A stretch of DNA of 64,000 nucleotides, from contig NZ_CP133152.1 of assembly GCF_036488675.1 (NCBI RefSeq), positions 1,240,001 to 1,304,000 of the forward strand, read 5' to 3'. The DNA comes from Sinorhizobium chiapasense. Its GTDB lineage: Bacteria > Pseudomonadota > Alphaproteobacteria > Rhizobiales > Rhizobiaceae. This document shows positions 32,365 through 41,362 of the stretch, one piece after another. Every line of letters begins with the position of its first letter. The stretch's first letter is position 1. The position numbers and the translations under genes were made by a program. Below the pieces are notes generated by a model. It worked only from the letters and a program-made list of their open reading frames with translations. It ran no database searches and was not told the origin of the DNA.

Positions 32365-33876
32365 ATGAGTTCGTCAGACACCGTATCCTGCCCGAAGGTC
32401 GGCCAGGCCGCCGGCCGCTCATCCACCTCACTCGATGCGCTCTGGGTATCCGGCGCCCGCTTGGTCAGCCAACTCTGCGGCATCGGCGCCCTGCTGATCG
32501 CCGCGCGCATCCTGTCGCCGGCGCAGGTAGGTGTTTTCGCCATGATTTCGGCAATAGTGCTGCTGCAATCCAAGGTCGCTGAGGCGGGATGGAGCGAATA
32601 CCTTATCGCTGCGCCGCGTGGTAGGGAGTTGCCCCCGACCCTGCTCTATTGCGCCCTCGCTAGCGGCGTCGTCTTCACTCTCATCGGCCTCTGCGGGCTC
32701 GCCGTCTGGCTTGTCTGGCTGGAACCCGAAGGCGCCATCTTCCTCACCCTGCTCCTGCTGTTGGCCACTATCGTTCCCGGCACGTTCATCATCTGCCAGA
32801 GCGGTGTACTGGTGCGGGCACGGCGGTTACGTGACCTTGCCTGCTATCAGGCGGTGTCCGAGCTCTGCGGCCTGCTCGTGACTGCTGGAGGATTGCTGCT
32901 GGGGTGGGATATCGTCGCACTGGCGGCGGGACGCTGCTGCGTCGTGCTCGTCGCTCTTGTGATGTCTACGAGCTTTGCGCGCTGGCTGCCTCGCTGGGAA
33001 TTCAGGCTAACCGTGGCTCAAGAGGCCTCGGCCTATTCTGCGCGCCTGCTGATGTCCCGGCTGATCCAATTTGCACAGAGTTATGGAGCGGAGTTCTTGA
33101 TTGTGTTCTCCATCGGCGTGACTGAGGTGGGCCTCTATCGAATCGCCAGCCGCATGGTGGGTGCGGTGACCGAGCTCATCTCCGAGCCGGTGCGAATGCT
33201 GGCCTGGAGCTACTTCTCGCACCAGCACGGCGATGCGGGCAACTCCGAATGGTTGGGCCGCCTCACTGGGTTAATGTTGGCTGCCACGGCTTTCGCGGCA
33301 CTTCCGGTCTTCTTGGGCCTCGCTGTGGTCTCGCAGAACCTCGTGCATGTGCTACTCGGTGACCAGTGGACAGCGGCTGCTCCGGTTCTGGTCATTTTGG
33401 CTGCCGCGCGGGGCATTGCTGTTATCCAGATGCTAAACGAGCCTGTGTTGAGCATCATCGGCCGAGTAGCCCTGTTGCCGCGCCTCAACATGCTGTTCAC
33501 TGCGGTGAGCCTTGGCTGCCTTGGAATTGCAGGTTGGATCAGGCCGGAACTCCTCGACATCGCCATTGCGCAGGTGGCGGCGGCGGTGCTGACCACGGCT
33601 GCATCGCTCCATGTCCTGCAGCGTGGCACGGGGTTCCGCTGGCTGCCGCTGCTGCGCAGGATCCTGCCGGCCGGCCTGGGCGCGTGCCTCATGGCTGCCA
33701 CGGTCGGGGTGTTGTTCCACGTGACGGGCGGCTTCCGTCTGCTTCCTGTGATGGAACTGCTGGTCGGGGTGTTGGTGGGCGGCCTCGTCTATGGCGTCAT
33801 CGCCTGGTCCAGCGGCCGCGCCTTGATGGCGGAGCTCAGCCATGTGACGGAACCCGCTACAGCGCCGCGCGCCTGA
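32365..33876 (+). CDS. Polysaccharide flippase (Wzx / PST-type exporter)
   Basis: A 503-residue membrane protein with about 12-14 hydrophobic segments. N-terminal LDALWVSGARLVSQLCGIGA, then IAARILSPAQVGVFAMISAI, is the start of the PST/MOP flippase family. The typical internal segment VTEVGLYRIASRMVGAVTEL lies near 250-270. ATG at 32365 is used; a TTG 15 bases upstream is also possible. It would flip the lipid-linked repeat unit to the periplasm for the polymerase encoded at 47378. Single gene, opposite to the nucleotidyltransferase operon. Confidence 0.88.
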   Translation: MSSSDTVSCPKVGQAAGRSSTSLDALWVSGARLVSQLCGIGALLIAARILSPAQVGVFAMISAIVLLQSKVAEAGWSEYLIAAPRGRELPPTLLYCALASGVVFTLIGLCGLAVWLVWLEPEGAIFLTLLLLLATIVPGTFIICQSGVLVRARRLRDLACYQAVSELCGLLVTAGGLLLGWDIVALAAGRCCVVLVALVMSTSFARWLPRWEFRLTVAQEASAYSARLLMSRLIQFAQSYGAEFLIVFSIGVTEVGLYRIASRMVGAVTELISEPVRMLAWSYFSHQHGDAGNSEWLGRLTGLMLAATAFAALPVFLGLAVVSQNLVHVLLGDQWTAAAPVLVILAAARGIAVIQMLNEPVLSIIGRVALLPRLNMLFTAVSLGCLGIAGWIRPELLDIAIAQVAAAVLTTAASLHVLQRGTGFRWLPLLRRILPAGLGACLMAATVGVLFHVTGGFRLLPVMELLVGVLVGGLVYGVIAWSSGRALMAELSHVTEPATAPRA

Positions 33877-33885
33877 TCAGACGCG
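33857..33885 (+). repeat. 29-base direct repeat, copy 1 (flippase 3' end)
   Basis: Spans the last codons and stop of the flippase and a few bases after. 26 of 29 positions match 37338-37366 in the same orientation, with a 16-base identical core CGCGCGCCTGATCAGA. Confidence 0.6.
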
Positions 33886-33901
33886 CCACGGTGGACGCCG
33901 T

Positions 33902-33917
33902 AGCACTTTGAAGTGCT
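33902..33917. terminator. Hairpin between convergent flippase and manC genes
   Basis: AGCACTT and AAGTGCT form a perfect 7-base stem with a 2-base gap, which in RNA would open to a slightly larger loop. It sits midway between two convergent stops. There is no T-run, so a terminator role is only suggested by the position. Confidence 0.35.
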
Positions 33918-33941
33918 GCAGCAGCAAGGTGTAGGGCGCAT

Positions 33942-35369
33942 CTATGCCCGTCCAAACTCGTCCACAATGCGGATGATGTCATCCTCACCGAGGTAGGAAC
34001 CCGTTTGCACCTCAATCATTTCGAGCATGATCTTGCCCGGATTGGCGAGACGATGAATCTCACCCTGCGGGATGTAAACGGACTCGTTTTCGCGAACGAT
34101 CTTGATGTCGTTGCCAACGGTGACTTCTGCCGTCCCCTTGACACAGATCCAATGCTCGGAGCGATGGTGGTGCTTCTGCAGCGAGAGCTTCTTGCCGGGC
34201 GTCACGAACAGCCGCTTCACCTGGAAACGGTCGCCATTGAGGACCGAGGTATAGCCGCCCCAAGGGCGGTAGGAGGTGGGATGGCTTTCTGTCAGACAGG
34301 CGGTCGTTTTGGCCGACGCCAATTGCTTCACGAGCTTGCCGACATCCTGACTTTCACAGAGCCGGCCGACGTAGACTGCGTCTTCACTGGCAATGACGGC
34401 AACACCCTCCAGCCCCTGAACGGCAAGGTGGCTGGTGCGCGACATGACGAGCGAGTTCTTGGTATTGACGAGCGTTGCATTGCCGGACCTGACGTTGCCG
34501 TTGTCATCGCGGTCTCCAAGCTTCCAGACCGCATCCCAGCTTCCCAAGTCCGACCAGGTGAAGGACGATGGCACGACGGCAGCCTTGGATGTCCTTTCCA
34601 TGATCGCGTAGTCGAGAGAAATGTCCGGGCACAGCATGAAGGCCTCCGCATCGAGGCGCGTGAAGTCGAGGTCGCTTGAGCCTTTTTCGACCGCATCTCT
34701 TGCTGCCCTTCCGACCGCCGGCGTTAGACTGTGGATTTCGTTCAACACCTGGCCCGCAGAAAACATGAAGATCCCCGAATTCCAGACGAATCCGCCCGTC
34801 TCCACCATCCTTTGCGCCTCCGGGAGGGCAGGCTTTTCGACAAACTGCTTTACGATATGCGCTCCACCCGGCAGCGCGGCGCCAATTTCTATATAGCCGT
34901 ATCCGGTTGCCGGTTCTGTTGGGGTGATGCCAAAGGTCACCAGCTTGCCATCGGCTGCCGTCCGCTGCGCCACGCGGATCGCATCGAAATAGGCGGCATC
35001 GGCCACGATGTCGTGGTCGGAGGCCAGCACCTGCAGGACTGCGTCGTTCCCAAAACGTCGGCCTAGCAGGGTTGCAGCCGCGGCGACGGCGGGCGCTGTA
35101 TTGCGCGCGACGGGTTCCAAGAGGATGGCGGAAAGCGCGATACCAATCTCGCGAGCCTGTTCGGCGACGAGAAAACGGAAATCCTCGTTGGTGATGACGA
35201 CCGGTCCTTCATAGAGCGTCGGGTCGGAAACGCGAGAAAGAGTGGCTTGGAAAAGGGTTCTATCGCCCACGAACTGGATGAACTGCTTCGGAGCACTCGC
35301 GCGCGACAGTGGCCAAAGACGTGTCCCCTTGCCCCCCGCCATGATCACCGGAACTATCTTGTTGCTCAT
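33942..35369 (-). CDS. manC: Mannose-1-phosphate guanylyltransferase / mannose-6-phosphate isomerase
   Basis: A 475-residue bifunctional type II enzyme. N-terminal GDP-mannose pyrophosphorylase: VIMAGGKGTRLWPLSR at 8-23 with PKQF, and LASDHDI near 112-118. C-terminal cupin isomerase domain: RPWGGYTSVLNGDRFQVKRL near 368-387, then LSLQKHHHRSEHWICVKGTA near 394-413 with the metal-binding Gln, His and Glu, and YIPQGEIHRLANPG. It makes GDP-mannose in the cytoplasm. It follows manB by 21 bases. The product can feed mannose or, after further steps, fucose or other deoxysugars. Confidence 0.95.
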   Translation of the reverse strand: MSNKIVPVIMAGGKGTRLWPLSRASAPKQFIQFVGDRTLFQATLSRVSDPTLYEGPVVITNEDFRFLVAEQAREIGIALSAILLEPVARNTAPAVAAAATLLGRRFGNDAVLQVLASDHDIVADAAYFDAIRVAQRTAADGKLVTFGITPTEPATGYGYIEIGAALPGGAHIVKQFVEKPALPEAQRMVETGGFVWNSGIFMFSAGQVLNEIHSLTPAVGRAARDAVEKGSSDLDFTRLDAEAFMLCPDISLDYAIMERTSKAAVVPSSFTWSDLGSWDAVWKLGDRDDNGNVRSGNATLVNTKNSLVMSRTSHLAVQGLEGVAVIASEDAVYVGRLCESQDVGKLVKQLASAKTTACLTESHPTSYRPWGGYTSVLNGDRFQVKRLFVTPGKKLSLQKHHHRSEHWICVKGTAEVTVGNDIKIVRENESVYIPQGEIHRLANPGKIMLEMIEVQTGSYLGEDDIIRIVDEFGRA

Positions 35370-35390
35370 TCAAACATTTCCAACTCATGT

Positions 35391-36827
35391 TCAAAGGCAC
35401 AGACCATTGTTCTTGCTTCCCGCCCACTCACGGATCAGTCCAAGCCCCTGATCGAGCAGGGTGTTCGCGGCCTCTTGCGTTTCGGCTTCGACGTAGCAGC
35501 GCATCTCCGGCGCATTGCCCGATGGCCGGAAGTGCATGATCCGGCCATCGGCCAGCGTCATGCGCAGTCCGTCGATCTCGCTCTTGGCCGCCACTGGAGA
35601 ACGCGCCTTGAGAAACCCGCCGAGATTGCCGTCCGAGTTCCTCAGATGTGCCATCAGTGCCGCGCTCGCCTCCCCCGGAACGTTCTCGTGCCTGCCGGCC
35701 GCCGCGAAGGGCAACCGATAGCCGGCAGCGATCTCGGAAAGCGGCCGCTTCTCCTGGATGGCATTGAAGAGCGCCGCGAGGACCGGCAGGAAGCTGTCAC
35801 GGGTCGGCAAAGGGCCAAGCCTGCCGGCCGCCACGGGAAATTCGGAACCAATGAGGACGCCGCCATTTGCCTCAAAGCCCATCACGGCATCAGCGTTGCC
35901 CTCAAGCGCCGAGAGCATGGCGGCGATCACGAAGGGCGAACCAACCTTTGTTCGGACGACCCGGAAATCCCCCGCCTTCTCGATCCCGGAATTCGAGGTA
36001 ACCGGCGTAACGACAACCCTCGCGTCCAGAAACCTGGCGGTCATCAACCCGAGCAGATCGCCACGCAGCGGCGCGCCCGTCTCGTCAGCGACAAGGGGTC
36101 GGTCACCGTCACCGTCGGCCGAAACAATGGCGTCGAGCTTGTTCTCCCTCGCCCAGGACCTGAGAAGACCTATGGTCTCGGGCGAAACAGCTTCGGTATC
36201 CACCGGGATAAAGCGGTCGGAGCGACCGAGCGCAACGACCTCGGCGCCGTAGGTCTTCAGGACCTTCCCTAATAGGTCCCGGGCGACCGTCGAATGCTGG
36301 TAGAGTCCCACTATGAGGCCGCTGAGGGCGCCCGGTGGAAGCACGATCGCGTTGCGCTCCAAGAAGAGCGCCTCGATTTCGGCTGAGCGGTCCGGCGCTT
36401 CTCCGGGAGAGCAGTCGACCTCTCCTTTGTTCAGCTCTGCGGCAATCGCGGTGATGTGCATCTCGTCCTGCTTGCCGATCTCGCCATCGGGCCGGTAGAA
36501 CTTGATGCCGTTGCGGTCTGCAGGGATGTGCGAGCCCGTAACCATCAGCGAAGCTGCACCAATGTTCAGCCCGTAAAGCGCCAGAGCAGGCGTTGCTACC
36601 GCACCACATGCAAGTGGCCTTAGACCTTCACGCTTCAGGGCGCCGATGCAGGTTGCGGCAATTCCCGGGCTTGAAGCGCGGAAATCATGGCCGACGAGCA
36701 CCGGATCACCCGCCCTGATGCCGCCTGCCGCCAACAGGTGCCGGACGAATGCCGTCGTATAGAGCGATGCCGTCCGTCCTTCGAGATCAACGACAAGCCC
36801 GCGAAGACCGCTTGTTCCGAATTTCAT
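35391..36827 (-). CDS. manB: Phosphomannomutase
   Basis: A 478-residue alpha-D-phosphohexomutase. Active-site phosphoserine loop VTGSHIPADRNGIKFY (Ser99), metal-binding DGDGDRP at 238-244, sugar-specificity loop FEANGG near 329-334 and the C-terminal phosphate-binding RPSGNAPEMRCYVEAE. The loop TGSHIP and the GNAPE variant occur in short rhizobial/NoeK-like mutases. It converts mannose-6-phosphate to mannose-1-phosphate for manC, with which it forms an operon. The upstream region contains a CRP-like box about 415 bases from the start. Confidence 0.92.
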   Translation of the reverse strand: MKFGTSGLRGLVVDLEGRTASLYTTAFVRHLLAAGGIRAGDPVLVGHDFRASSPGIAATCIGALKREGLRPLACGAVATPALALYGLNIGAASLMVTGSHIPADRNGIKFYRPDGEIGKQDEMHITAIAAELNKGEVDCSPGEAPDRSAEIEALFLERNAIVLPPGALSGLIVGLYQHSTVARDLLGKVLKTYGAEVVALGRSDRFIPVDTEAVSPETIGLLRSWARENKLDAIVSADGDGDRPLVADETGAPLRGDLLGLMTARFLDARVVVTPVTSNSGIEKAGDFRVVRTKVGSPFVIAAMLSALEGNADAVMGFEANGGVLIGSEFPVAAGRLGPLPTRDSFLPVLAALFNAIQEKRPLSEIAAGYRLPFAAAGRHENVPGEASAALMAHLRNSDGNLGGFLKARSPVAAKSEIDGLRMTLADGRIMHFRPSGNAPEMRCYVEAETQEAANTLLDQGLGLIREWAGSKNNGLCL

Positions 36828-37241
36828 GAGGTTCTCGCAAAAATCCGCGCCGCCATCGACGTTCCATCGCCGGAAGCAGTCGAGAAGAGCGCAGTAAATT
36901 CAATTCTTTACAGACGAGCGAAGCCGTGGCCGCAGCCAGGCAACACGCTCAGGCATCGTTCGCTGCAAACCGATTCCCCGGGTCGGCACACAGCCGCCTG
37001 GACGGCTGTCTTGAGCTGAGGGACTCGTCACCGGCCTTTACCAGGGACTTTAAACTCACTCGCTCCGGATCAAGCATTCTCCATTCGCGTTCGAGTTTGA
37101 GCAGGACACCGGCGGGATCGAATAAAACCATATGGAACCCTGTGGCAATATTTCACGCAGCTTAAGACAACAGTATTCGACGGATGAGCGAACACTTCGC
37201 ATCGAATAAATAACAATATACGCATCCCGCCAGAGAAAATA

Positions 37242-37257
37242 TGTGACCTCGGTCACT
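37242..37257. promoter_or_regulatory. CRP-like box TGTGACCTCGGTCACT
   Basis: Fits TGTGA-N6-TCACA in 9 of 10 positions, with a perfect inner palindrome GTGACC-TC-GGTCAC. Its closest start codon downstream is that of manB, 415 bases away on the minus strand, so a target is not certain. Third box of this kind in the polysaccharide locus. Confidence 0.5.
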
Positions 37258-37337
37258 CCCACAACTCGGATTACCCTCTACATTGATTTCAAATATTCTT
37301 CATCAACTTGGAGTCATTTCTTGAAATAACTGCAGAG

Positions 37338-37366
37338 CTACAACGACGCGCGCCTGATCAGACACG
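37338..37366 (+). repeat. 29-base direct repeat, copy 2
   Basis: Matches the flippase 3' end (33857-33885) at 26 of 29 positions, including the equivalent of its stop codon. No flippase-like sequence precedes it here, so it is an isolated end-fragment beyond the manC-manB pair. Confidence 0.6.
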
Positions 37367-37391
37367 CGAGGGCAGCCGTCAAGACACTGCG

Positions 37392-37694
37392 TTAGAGCGA
37401 GCGAGACCCCGGGGTACGAGGGTGAGCCCGGTCAAGCGTTGCATGAGCGATTGGCGTGGTCGATGTGCCCAATGTTCTTCGATCTTCACGGCCGTTTCTG
37501 CGCTCGTGATAAACGAGGTAAAGCACCCCGAAGAAGTATCCGAGCTGCATCAAAACAAAGCAGCCGCCGGCATATTTGAGAGTGGGCCACATAGAGCTCT
37601 CGGAGAAATAGGTGATCAAGCCGGCTGCGAACGAGGCGAGAGGGATCTGAACGACGACAGCCGGAGCCGTCATCAATTGGATAAACCTTTTCAA
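37392..37694 (-). CDS. exoX: ExoX/SyrA-type exopolysaccharide production repressor
   Basis: A 100-residue small membrane protein. I choose the TTG at 37694 because TGAGGAG stands 9 bases upstream and it gives almost the 98-residue length of Sinorhizobium ExoX; a longer frame runs upstream to 37856 without support. Two hydrophobic segments: TAPAVVVQIPLASFAAGLIT (about 9-28) and YAGGCFVLMQLGYFFGVLYL (about 41-60), followed by a charged tail YHERRNGRED. ExoX proteins act after translation on the ExoY sugar transferase to lower exopolysaccharide output. Here the gene is downstream of the glycanase gene, not beside the ExoY-like gene. Confidence 0.72.
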   Translation of the reverse strand: MKRFIQLMTAPAVVVQIPLASFAAGLITYFSESSMWPTLKYAGGCFVLMQLGYFFGVLYLVYHERRNGREDRRTLGTSTTPIAHATLDRAHPRTPGSRSL

Positions 37695-37852
37695 GACTTC
37701 TCTCCTCACGTGTTGCGGAAGCTTCCAAGGGAAGCGGGGGTTCGTGACGCTTCGGCGCGGACTCCCGTTCTCGGGGCCAACATCAAGGTATGAGTCCTGC
37801 GTCGGCACAATTGGCCTCGCCCGCGCCCTCGAAGGGCGCGCCGTAAAGCAGT

Positions 37853-38677
37853 TCAATTTTCCGCACTTTGAGCTTTGCGCTTATAGACGTGAATGTAATC
37901 CACCAGGAGATATGAGGGGTTCGGCGTCTCATCGATCGGCCAGCCCGGGCCGAGAGCAAGATTCACGAGCGGGAAGAAGGGCATATGAAATTCCGGCGGC
38001 GTTTCAAAACTCCATATAGACTTGCGGTCCAAATAGAACGTCGACCTGCCTGGCGTGATCTCCACACCATAGGTGTGGTATTCGTTGCTCAGCACACCAG
38101 CCTCGACGGTGGTCAAGTGGCCGTCCGTGGTGTGCTGAGCTCCCTCGCCCTGCCTCCAGACATGATAGCCACTGCTAAACTCCCCGGGCGCTCGGCCGTA
38201 ATACTCGATGACGTCTATCTCGGCCGTGAACTTTGATCGATCAATACCGATGAGCCAGAAAGCCGGCCACACTCCCTTGCCCGGCGGCAGCTTCATCCGT
38301 GTTTCGAAATATCCGAACTGCTGAGAAAAGCCCTCGCCCTTTGGGTTCGTCGAAGCCAGGAGGCCGGAGCGCCATTGTCCGTCGGCGCCCTTGCGCGCCT
38401 CAATGCGCAAGATGCCTGCGTTGACGGTAAACGGAAAGCCCTCCTCCGGATCGTGGAAGCGCGCGTCTCCGAAGTCGCCGTTCCAAGGCGTGTGCGCAAT
38501 CCAGCGTGAGCGGTTTTCCCCCCAGGCGGAGACGTCCAACTGATCGAAATCTTCCGTGAACGTGACCTCAAAGTCATCCAGATGGATCTGGTCCTGGGCG
38601 ATGCCCGGTCTGCCTGCCAATCCTATGGCGAAAATGCAGGTCAATGAGAGCGCCTTGGCAGATTCTGTGAAGCGCAT
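37853..38677 (-). CDS. exoK: Family 16 endoglycanase (ExoK-like)
   Basis: A 274-residue secreted glycoside hydrolase. Signal peptide: hydrophobic region about 9-22, likely cleavage near GIAQ at 25-28. The GH16 catalytic motif AEIDVIEYYG provides nucleophile E153, D155 and acid/base E158. Upstream ENRSRWIAHTPWNGDFGDARF-like sequence around 54-74 is close to ExoK of succinoglycan loci, and the C-terminus LALGPGWPIDETPNPSYLLV is typical. It cuts beta-1,3/1,4 linkages in nascent polysaccharide to set chain length. It lies between the GT4 genes and exoX on one transcript. Confidence 0.9.
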   Translation of the reverse strand: MRFTESAKALSLTCIFAIGLAGRPGIAQDQIHLDDFEVTFTEDFDQLDVSAWGENRSRWIAHTPWNGDFGDARFHDPEEGFPFTVNAGILRIEARKGADGQWRSGLLASTNPKGEGFSQQFGYFETRMKLPPGKGVWPAFWLIGIDRSKFTAEIDVIEYYGRAPGEFSSGYHVWRQGEGAQHTTDGHLTTVEAGVLSNEYHTYGVEITPGRSTFYLDRKSIWSFETPPEFHMPFFPLVNLALGPGWPIDETPNPSYLLVDYIHVYKRKAQSAEN

Positions 38678-38728
38678 TTGGTTTTTCCTTCACGACAATG
38701 GTGGCGAGCGTCCTGTCGGCCGGTGAAA

Positions 38729-39988
38729 TCAGTTGGCGCCGGCGCGCTGACCCGCGAAAGGCGCGATCGAGGCGTCCGAGCCGCCGAAATGCGCCGACAA
38801 CTGCTGCTCGATGAAGGCAGTCAGACGATTGCGGAAAGTCGCCGAGGAGAATTGCGCTGCATGCTCGCGGATGAGGCTCCCGTCCATATCGTCCTCGACC
38901 CGCTCGAAAGCCTCGATGGCGTCGAGAAGTGCCTCCGGCGTCTGGCGCGCAAAGCGAAATCCGACAGTGGAGGACGAGACAGTCTCGCGCGCGCCGCCGG
39001 CATCAAAGGCCAGGACTGGCCGCCCGGATGCCATCGCCTCCACCGGAAGAATGCCAAAATCCTCGACCCCGGGAAACAAGAGAGCGCGGCACCGCGACAG
39101 GTGATCGCGCAGGATGGGGAAGGGCTGATGCCCAAGGAATTGCACGGTGGGACCGGCGATGGATTTTAGGGAGGCTTCCTGTTCGCCCTCCCCGATCACC
39201 ACCAACTTCCGGCCCGTCTCACTGCAGGCGCGCACCGCGATATCCGGCCGCTTGTAGGCGGTCAGTTGCCCGGCATAGAGATAGAAGTCGCCTCGTCCAC
39301 TGCCGATCGTGAAATCGTCAACGGCAACGGGTGGATGAATGACCGCGGCTTCCCGGTCATAGAAGCGTCGGATGCGGTTGGCGACATAGGCGGAGTTGGC
39401 CACGAAAGCATCTACCCGCGTCGCGGTCGTCACGTCCCAGGCCCGCAATATCGGCGCAGTCGCCGTCATCAATGCCCGGCCCGGCCAGGAAAGCCCATGC
39501 CGATAGACATGAAACTGATCCCAGATGTAACGCATCGGGGAATGGCAATAGCATATATGAAGCGCGTCCGCCCGGGTTATGACCCCTTTGGCGGGCCCCG
39601 ATTCGCTCGATAGCACCAGATCGTAGTCCTGCAGGTCGAAATGTTCGAGCGCGAAGGGCATCAGCGGCAGCATCTTGGTATAGTGCCGTTGTGCACCGGG
39701 AATCTTCTGCAGAAACGATGTGTGGATGTTCCGTGCCTGCAGGAAGGCGCTGAGACGATCCCGGTTGCAGACCAGCGTGAAAATATCGGCGTCGGGAAAC
39801 ATCCGGCACAGTTCCTCGACCACCTTTTCGCCGCCGCGCATCGATACGAGCCAGTAATGCACAATGGCGACGCGAAGCTTCTTGCCGTCTCGTCCGCTGG
39901 AAGCATTGGCCGGCCGGGCCTTCACGATCGTCGGTTCATCGGCCCTGAAGGCTAAAACCTCAGGAAGCGCAGGCGCTAAGTCGAGCAT
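38729..39988 (-). CDS. Family 4 glycosyltransferase (retaining, GT-B)
   Basis: A 419-residue GT-B protein. ATG at 39988 overlaps the stop of the upstream GT gene. The region VAIVHYWLVSMRGGEKVVEE begins the N-terminal Rossmann domain, YCHSPMRYIWDQFHVYRHG near 148-166 is seen in many bacterial mannosyl/rhamnosyl transferases, and the C-terminal EDFGILPVEAMASGRPVLAF near 312-331 is the GT4 E-x7-E donor motif. Cytoplasmic, likely membrane-associated. With manC nearby, GDP-mannose is a reasonable donor, but this is inference. Confidence 0.9.
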   Translation of the reverse strand: MLDLAPALPEVLAFRADEPTIVKARPANASSGRDGKKLRVAIVHYWLVSMRGGEKVVEELCRMFPDADIFTLVCNRDRLSAFLQARNIHTSFLQKIPGAQRHYTKMLPLMPFALEHFDLQDYDLVLSSESGPAKGVITRADALHICYCHSPMRYIWDQFHVYRHGLSWPGRALMTATAPILRAWDVTTATRVDAFVANSAYVANRIRRFYDREAAVIHPPVAVDDFTIGSGRGDFYLYAGQLTAYKRPDIAVRACSETGRKLVVIGEGEQEASLKSIAGPTVQFLGHQPFPILRDHLSRCRALLFPGVEDFGILPVEAMASGRPVLAFDAGGARETVSSSTVGFRFARQTPEALLDAIEAFERVEDDMDGSLIREHAAQFSSATFRNRLTAFIEQQLSAHFGGSDASIAPFAGQRAGAN

Positions 39989-41355
39989 CACGCGAAAACT
40001 CCTTCAAGCGGTGTCCTTATTGACGCAGTTGGGGTGCCTTGCGAAATGAGCACCCGATACTCGGCCAGGAGCGCATCGCGCCATTCGTCGTTCGTCAACG
40101 CCAGACGTGATGACGATCGGAAGGCACGCTCGCTCATTTGGCGAACCTCGTCCTTTGGCATTTCAAGGAAGCGCACCAGCGCATGGGAGAAAGCCTCTTC
40201 ATCGCCAGTATCGCAGCAAAGCGCGATGCCGGCGCCGGTCATCTCGTCGGTGAGAAATGCGTCTTTCGACAGGATAACCGGAACGCCGCTGCGCGCCGCT
40301 TCGATCGCGACCAGGCCGAATGGTTCCGGATAGCGCGAAGGCATGACAAGTGCGCGCGCCTTGCGGATGGCCTGGCTGATTTCCGCGTGTGACAGCCATC
40401 CGAGGGTCCTCACGTGAGAACCCGATGCCGAAACCTTTCCCATCAGCGGGCCGTCGCCAATCACACAGAGCCGTGCTCTGGCTCGCTTCGTGGCTGCCAC
40501 CGCATCTTCGATGCCCTTCTCTTCGTCCAGTCGGCCGATGAAGAAGAACTCATCATTGTCTTCCGCCTTGACGCGTTCGGAGGAAAGGAAGGCGACAGGG
40601 TTGCGGATTGTCTTGGTCCGGCTGGCCGGGTAGCCGGCGCGCAGAAAGTAGCTCTGCATCTTCTCGTGAAGAAGAACGATCCTGCCAAATTTCTCCTGGC
40701 CCCTCAAAAGCCGCTGGACATTGGCACCCCGAACAACCCGCCAAAGCTTTTGTGGATAGCTCCGCTTGTCGCAGGCGGTCGCAAGGCAAGCCACCCCGAG
40801 CGGACGATGGGGGCAGATCCTCTGGGCCTGATAATCGAAATAGGCGCCGTTCGGACAGGCGGTGAAGAAATCATGCGCGTGAACAACACAACGACTCGCG
40901 ACCGGGGCCAGCGAACTGAAAATTGCCGGCGACAGGATCTTCGACCAGCCGTGCACATGATAGGCCGTGTTCGGGGTGTCGTTTGCCCTGACCCAAGCGG
41001 CTATCATTCGCGCGGCATTGACATTATGGATTCCGGTAAACGCCGCCGTGATCCGCTTGGCGTTCAGCAGATCGCGGCCGCCCAGGGCAACGATGGTAAC
41101 CCCAAGAGCGCGCAGTTCGGCGTTCGCGCCATCGTCGCCGCAAATATAGGTCACGGGAATGCGAAGGTCGCGCAACAGCCTTGCGGACAACAGGGAAAGG
41201 GTCGTTGCTCCCCCCCGCGCCGCAGAGTAGTCATCGATGATGACCACCCTGTCGAGGCCCGCGGCGATCACGTGATCGCTAAAGGAGCGTTCCGCAACGA
41301 CGTTTGCGCTCGGACATCCGCGTTGATCGCGACTATGTGCTTCAGCCTTCGACAC
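39988..41355 (-). CDS. Family 4 glycosyltransferase
   Basis: A 455-residue protein. The GTG at 41355 is preferred: GAGG lies 8 bases upstream and it starts just after the regulator stop (41363); an open extension into the regulator gene is rejected. N-terminal acceptor domain has VVIIDDYSAARGGATTLSLL; middle segment VVHAHDFFTACPNGAYFDYQ occurs in several exopolysaccharide GT4s. The donor domain contains FFFIGRLDEEKGIEDAVAAT and EPFGLVAIEAARSGVPVILS with the E-x7-E motif. The gene is second in the Crp-GT4-GT4-exoK-exoX set. Confidence 0.88.
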   Translation of the reverse strand: MSKAEAHSRDQRGCPSANVVAERSFSDHVIAAGLDRVVIIDDYSAARGGATTLSLLSARLLRDLRIPVTYICGDDGANAELRALGVTIVALGGRDLLNAKRITAAFTGIHNVNAARMIAAWVRANDTPNTAYHVHGWSKILSPAIFSSLAPVASRCVVHAHDFFTACPNGAYFDYQAQRICPHRPLGVACLATACDKRSYPQKLWRVVRGANVQRLLRGQEKFGRIVLLHEKMQSYFLRAGYPASRTKTIRNPVAFLSSERVKAEDNDEFFFIGRLDEEKGIEDAVAATKRARARLCVIGDGPLMGKVSASGSHVRTLGWLSHAEISQAIRKARALVMPSRYPEPFGLVAIEAARSGVPVILSKDAFLTDEMTGAGIALCCDTGDEEAFSHALVRFLEMPKDEVRQMSERAFRSSSRLALTNDEWRDALLAEYRVLISQGTPTASIRTPLEGVFA

Positions 41356-41362
41356 GGGAACC

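Larger units (their letters stand above)
36828..37391. other. Long intergenic stretch upstream of manB, no gene supported
   Basis: These 564 bases lie between the manB start and the exoX stop. Short frames on both strands show no known domain. The right part is AT-rich and carries a CRP-like box and a 29-base repeat of the flippase end. The manB promoter must lie here. Confidence 0.5.

Noticed and set aside
37695..37856. N-terminal extension of the ExoX-like protein
   Set aside because: The TTG at 37694 has a well-placed TGAGGAG and gives the family length; the extension is Arg/Pro rich and overlaps the glycanase stop.
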